From the NCBI GenBank assembly GCA_017613595.1, contig JAGADM010000019.1, positions 1-5,968 of the forward strand: a stretch of DNA of 5,968 bases, read 5' to 3'. The position numbers were made by a program, and so were the translations under genes. This DNA is from Lachnospiraceae bacterium (GTDB taxonomy: Bacteria > Bacillota_A > Clostridia > Lachnospirales > Lachnospiraceae). This document shows, in pieces, positions 4,988-5,968 of this stretch; the stretch's first letter is position 1; each line of letters begins with the position of its first letter. The notes beneath the pieces were generated by a model. The model made no database searches. It was not told where the DNA came from and saw only the letters and a program-made list of their open reading frames with translations.

Positions 4988-5968
4988 ATGTATCAGGTCG
5001 GAATGTACGGCGGATCCTTTAATCCGCTTCATATAGGGCATGTGGACTGCATTTTGAAGGCAGCGGGCATGTGCAAAGAACTTTATATCGTTTTGAGCAT
5101 CGGTTATAAGCGCGATGAGGTTGACGCTAGGATCCGTTACCGCTGGCTTTACCAATTGACGAAGCATATCGGGAACGTCACGATCATCACCATTACCGAT
5201 GACGCGCAGACAAAGGCAGGGTATGAGAAGGAACATTGGATGAAGGACGCTGCTGATGTCAAAGCGCAGATCGGCAAGAAGATCGATATCGTGTTCTGCG
5301 GAAGCGATTACGACGAGAGCAGCTTCTGGAACGTGTGCTATCCGGAAAGCGAGCTGTATATATTCCCAAGGAACGGCATCAGCTCCACGGAAATCCGGAA
5401 GAATCCGTACGCGCACTGGGAATGGATCCCGCAGGTGGCGCGGCCGTACTATACGAAGAAGGTGCTGATCATAGGCATCGAGAGCACCGGTAAGAGCACG
5501 CTGACGATCCATCTCGCGCACCGGTTCAACGCGGAGTACATTGACGAGGCCGGTCGTGATATTTCGGAGAGAAGCGGCACGGATACGCTGATGCTTCCCG
5601 AGGATTACACGGAGATTCTGCTGCAGCACAAGATAAATGAGATGAAGGCGCAGGAGCGCGGAAACCGGCTGCTGTTCATCGATACGGATGCTTTGATCAC
5701 GAGGTTTTTCATGGATTTTCTCGACGGCGAAGACCCGCGGATCGAAAAGAACCGCGTGCTTGCCGATGCCGTTGACGCGCTGAACCGCTATGATCTGATC
5801 CTTTATCTGGAACCGGATGTGGAATTCTATATGGACGGCGGACGAAGCGCGGAGATCCGCGATAACCGAGAGAAGTACAGCAGCCGTATCAAGGAATTGT
5901 TCCGTTCGCACGGAAGGGATTTTACCTGTATCAGCGGCGATTATAAGGAGCGTTACGAGAAAGCGGTA
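4988..5968 (+). CDS. nadR: NadR-type NMN adenylyltransferase/ribosylnicotinamide kinase (3' end outside window)
   Basis: Open to the window edge (327 residues, no stop). The N-terminal nucleotidyltransferase domain (about 1-150) has GGSFNPLHIGH at 8-18, with the HIGH ATP-binding motif at 15-18, and ISSTEIR at 131-137. The C-terminal P-loop kinase domain (from about 158) has the Walker A motif GIESTGKST (163-171), a strand ending in FIDTD (230-234), and an Arg-rich lid region (GGRSAEIRDNREKY, 284-297). NadR kinases phosphorylate nicotinamide riboside to NMN and the adenylyltransferase converts NMN to NAD. There is no N-terminal helix-turn-helix as in enterobacterial NadR, so it should be enzymatic only and not the operon's repressor. 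The start is the ATG at 4988, preceded by GGAGGAGA. Only a short C-terminal part should be missing. With PnuC it forms a complete riboside salvage route to NAD. Confidence 0.94.
   Translation, partial: MYQVGMYGGSFNPLHIGHVDCILKAAGMCKELYIVLSIGYKRDEVDARIRYRWLYQLTKHIGNVTIITITDDAQTKAGYEKEHWMKDAADVKAQIGKKIDIVFCGSDYDESSFWNVCYPESELYIFPRNGISSTEIRKNPYAHWEWIPQVARPYYTKKVLIIGIESTGKSTLTIHLAHRFNAEYIDEAGRDISERSGTDTLMLPEDYTEILLQHKINEMKAQERGNRLLFIDTDALITRFFMDFLDGEDPRIEKNRVLADAVDALNRYDLILYLEPDVEFYMDGGRSAEIRDNREKYSSRIKELFRSHGRDFTCISGDYKERYEKAV

Noticed and set aside
4103..5911. 602-codon open frame on the - strand, antisense to pnuC and nadR
   Set aside because: The + strand genes carry clear family motifs and Shine-Dalgarno sites. 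The antisense translation is His/Arg/Pro-rich without any domain and is a by-product of codon bias.

Overview
The window looks like a mid-GC Firmicute, most likely a gut or rumen clostridium of the Lachnospiraceae type. This is an inference from strong AGGAGG-type ribosome binding sites, consensus sigma-A promoters, a BspA-like leucine-rich-repeat protein and a clostridial-type PnuC/NadR pair. No single marker fixes the genus.

Layout. (1) Positions 34-381 form an RNA-only locus on the + strand: tRNA-Asn(GUU), then two near-identical 91-nt structured elements (112-202 and 255-345) separated by another hairpin, then an intrinsic terminator. The two elements differ at four positions, and every change keeps the predicted fold or lies in a loop or junction. 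Every hairpin loop in the array is a C(GNA)G triloop. I recognise no known RNA family, and this is the most novel-looking part of the window. (2) Positions 386-481 hold a long three-segment hairpin with T-runs on both strands, which fits a bidirectional terminator between convergent transcripts. (3) An acyltransferase-3 family membrane protein is on the - strand (502-1635) with its own consensus promoter. (4) From about 1764 a divergent + strand operon starts at a consensus promoter whose spacer and -10 box are covered by a perfect 9-3-9 palindrome, a probable operator. The operon encodes an 87-aa protein of unknown function, a protein with BspA-like leucine-rich repeats, a MoaA-like radical SAM protein, the nicotinamide riboside transporter PnuC, and a NadR-type bifunctional NMN adenylyltransferase/ribosylnicotinamide kinase that runs off the window edge.

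How the genes work together. PnuC and NadR form a coherent NAD salvage module: facilitated uptake of nicotinamide riboside, trapping by phosphorylation to NMN, then adenylylation to NAD. The small protein, LRR protein and radical SAM protein lie upstream in the same probable transcript with no visible terminator between them. Their connection to NAD metabolism is unexplained and is the main functional puzzle of the protein-coding part. The acyltransferase is transcribed divergently and is probably unrelated (surface polysaccharide acylation).
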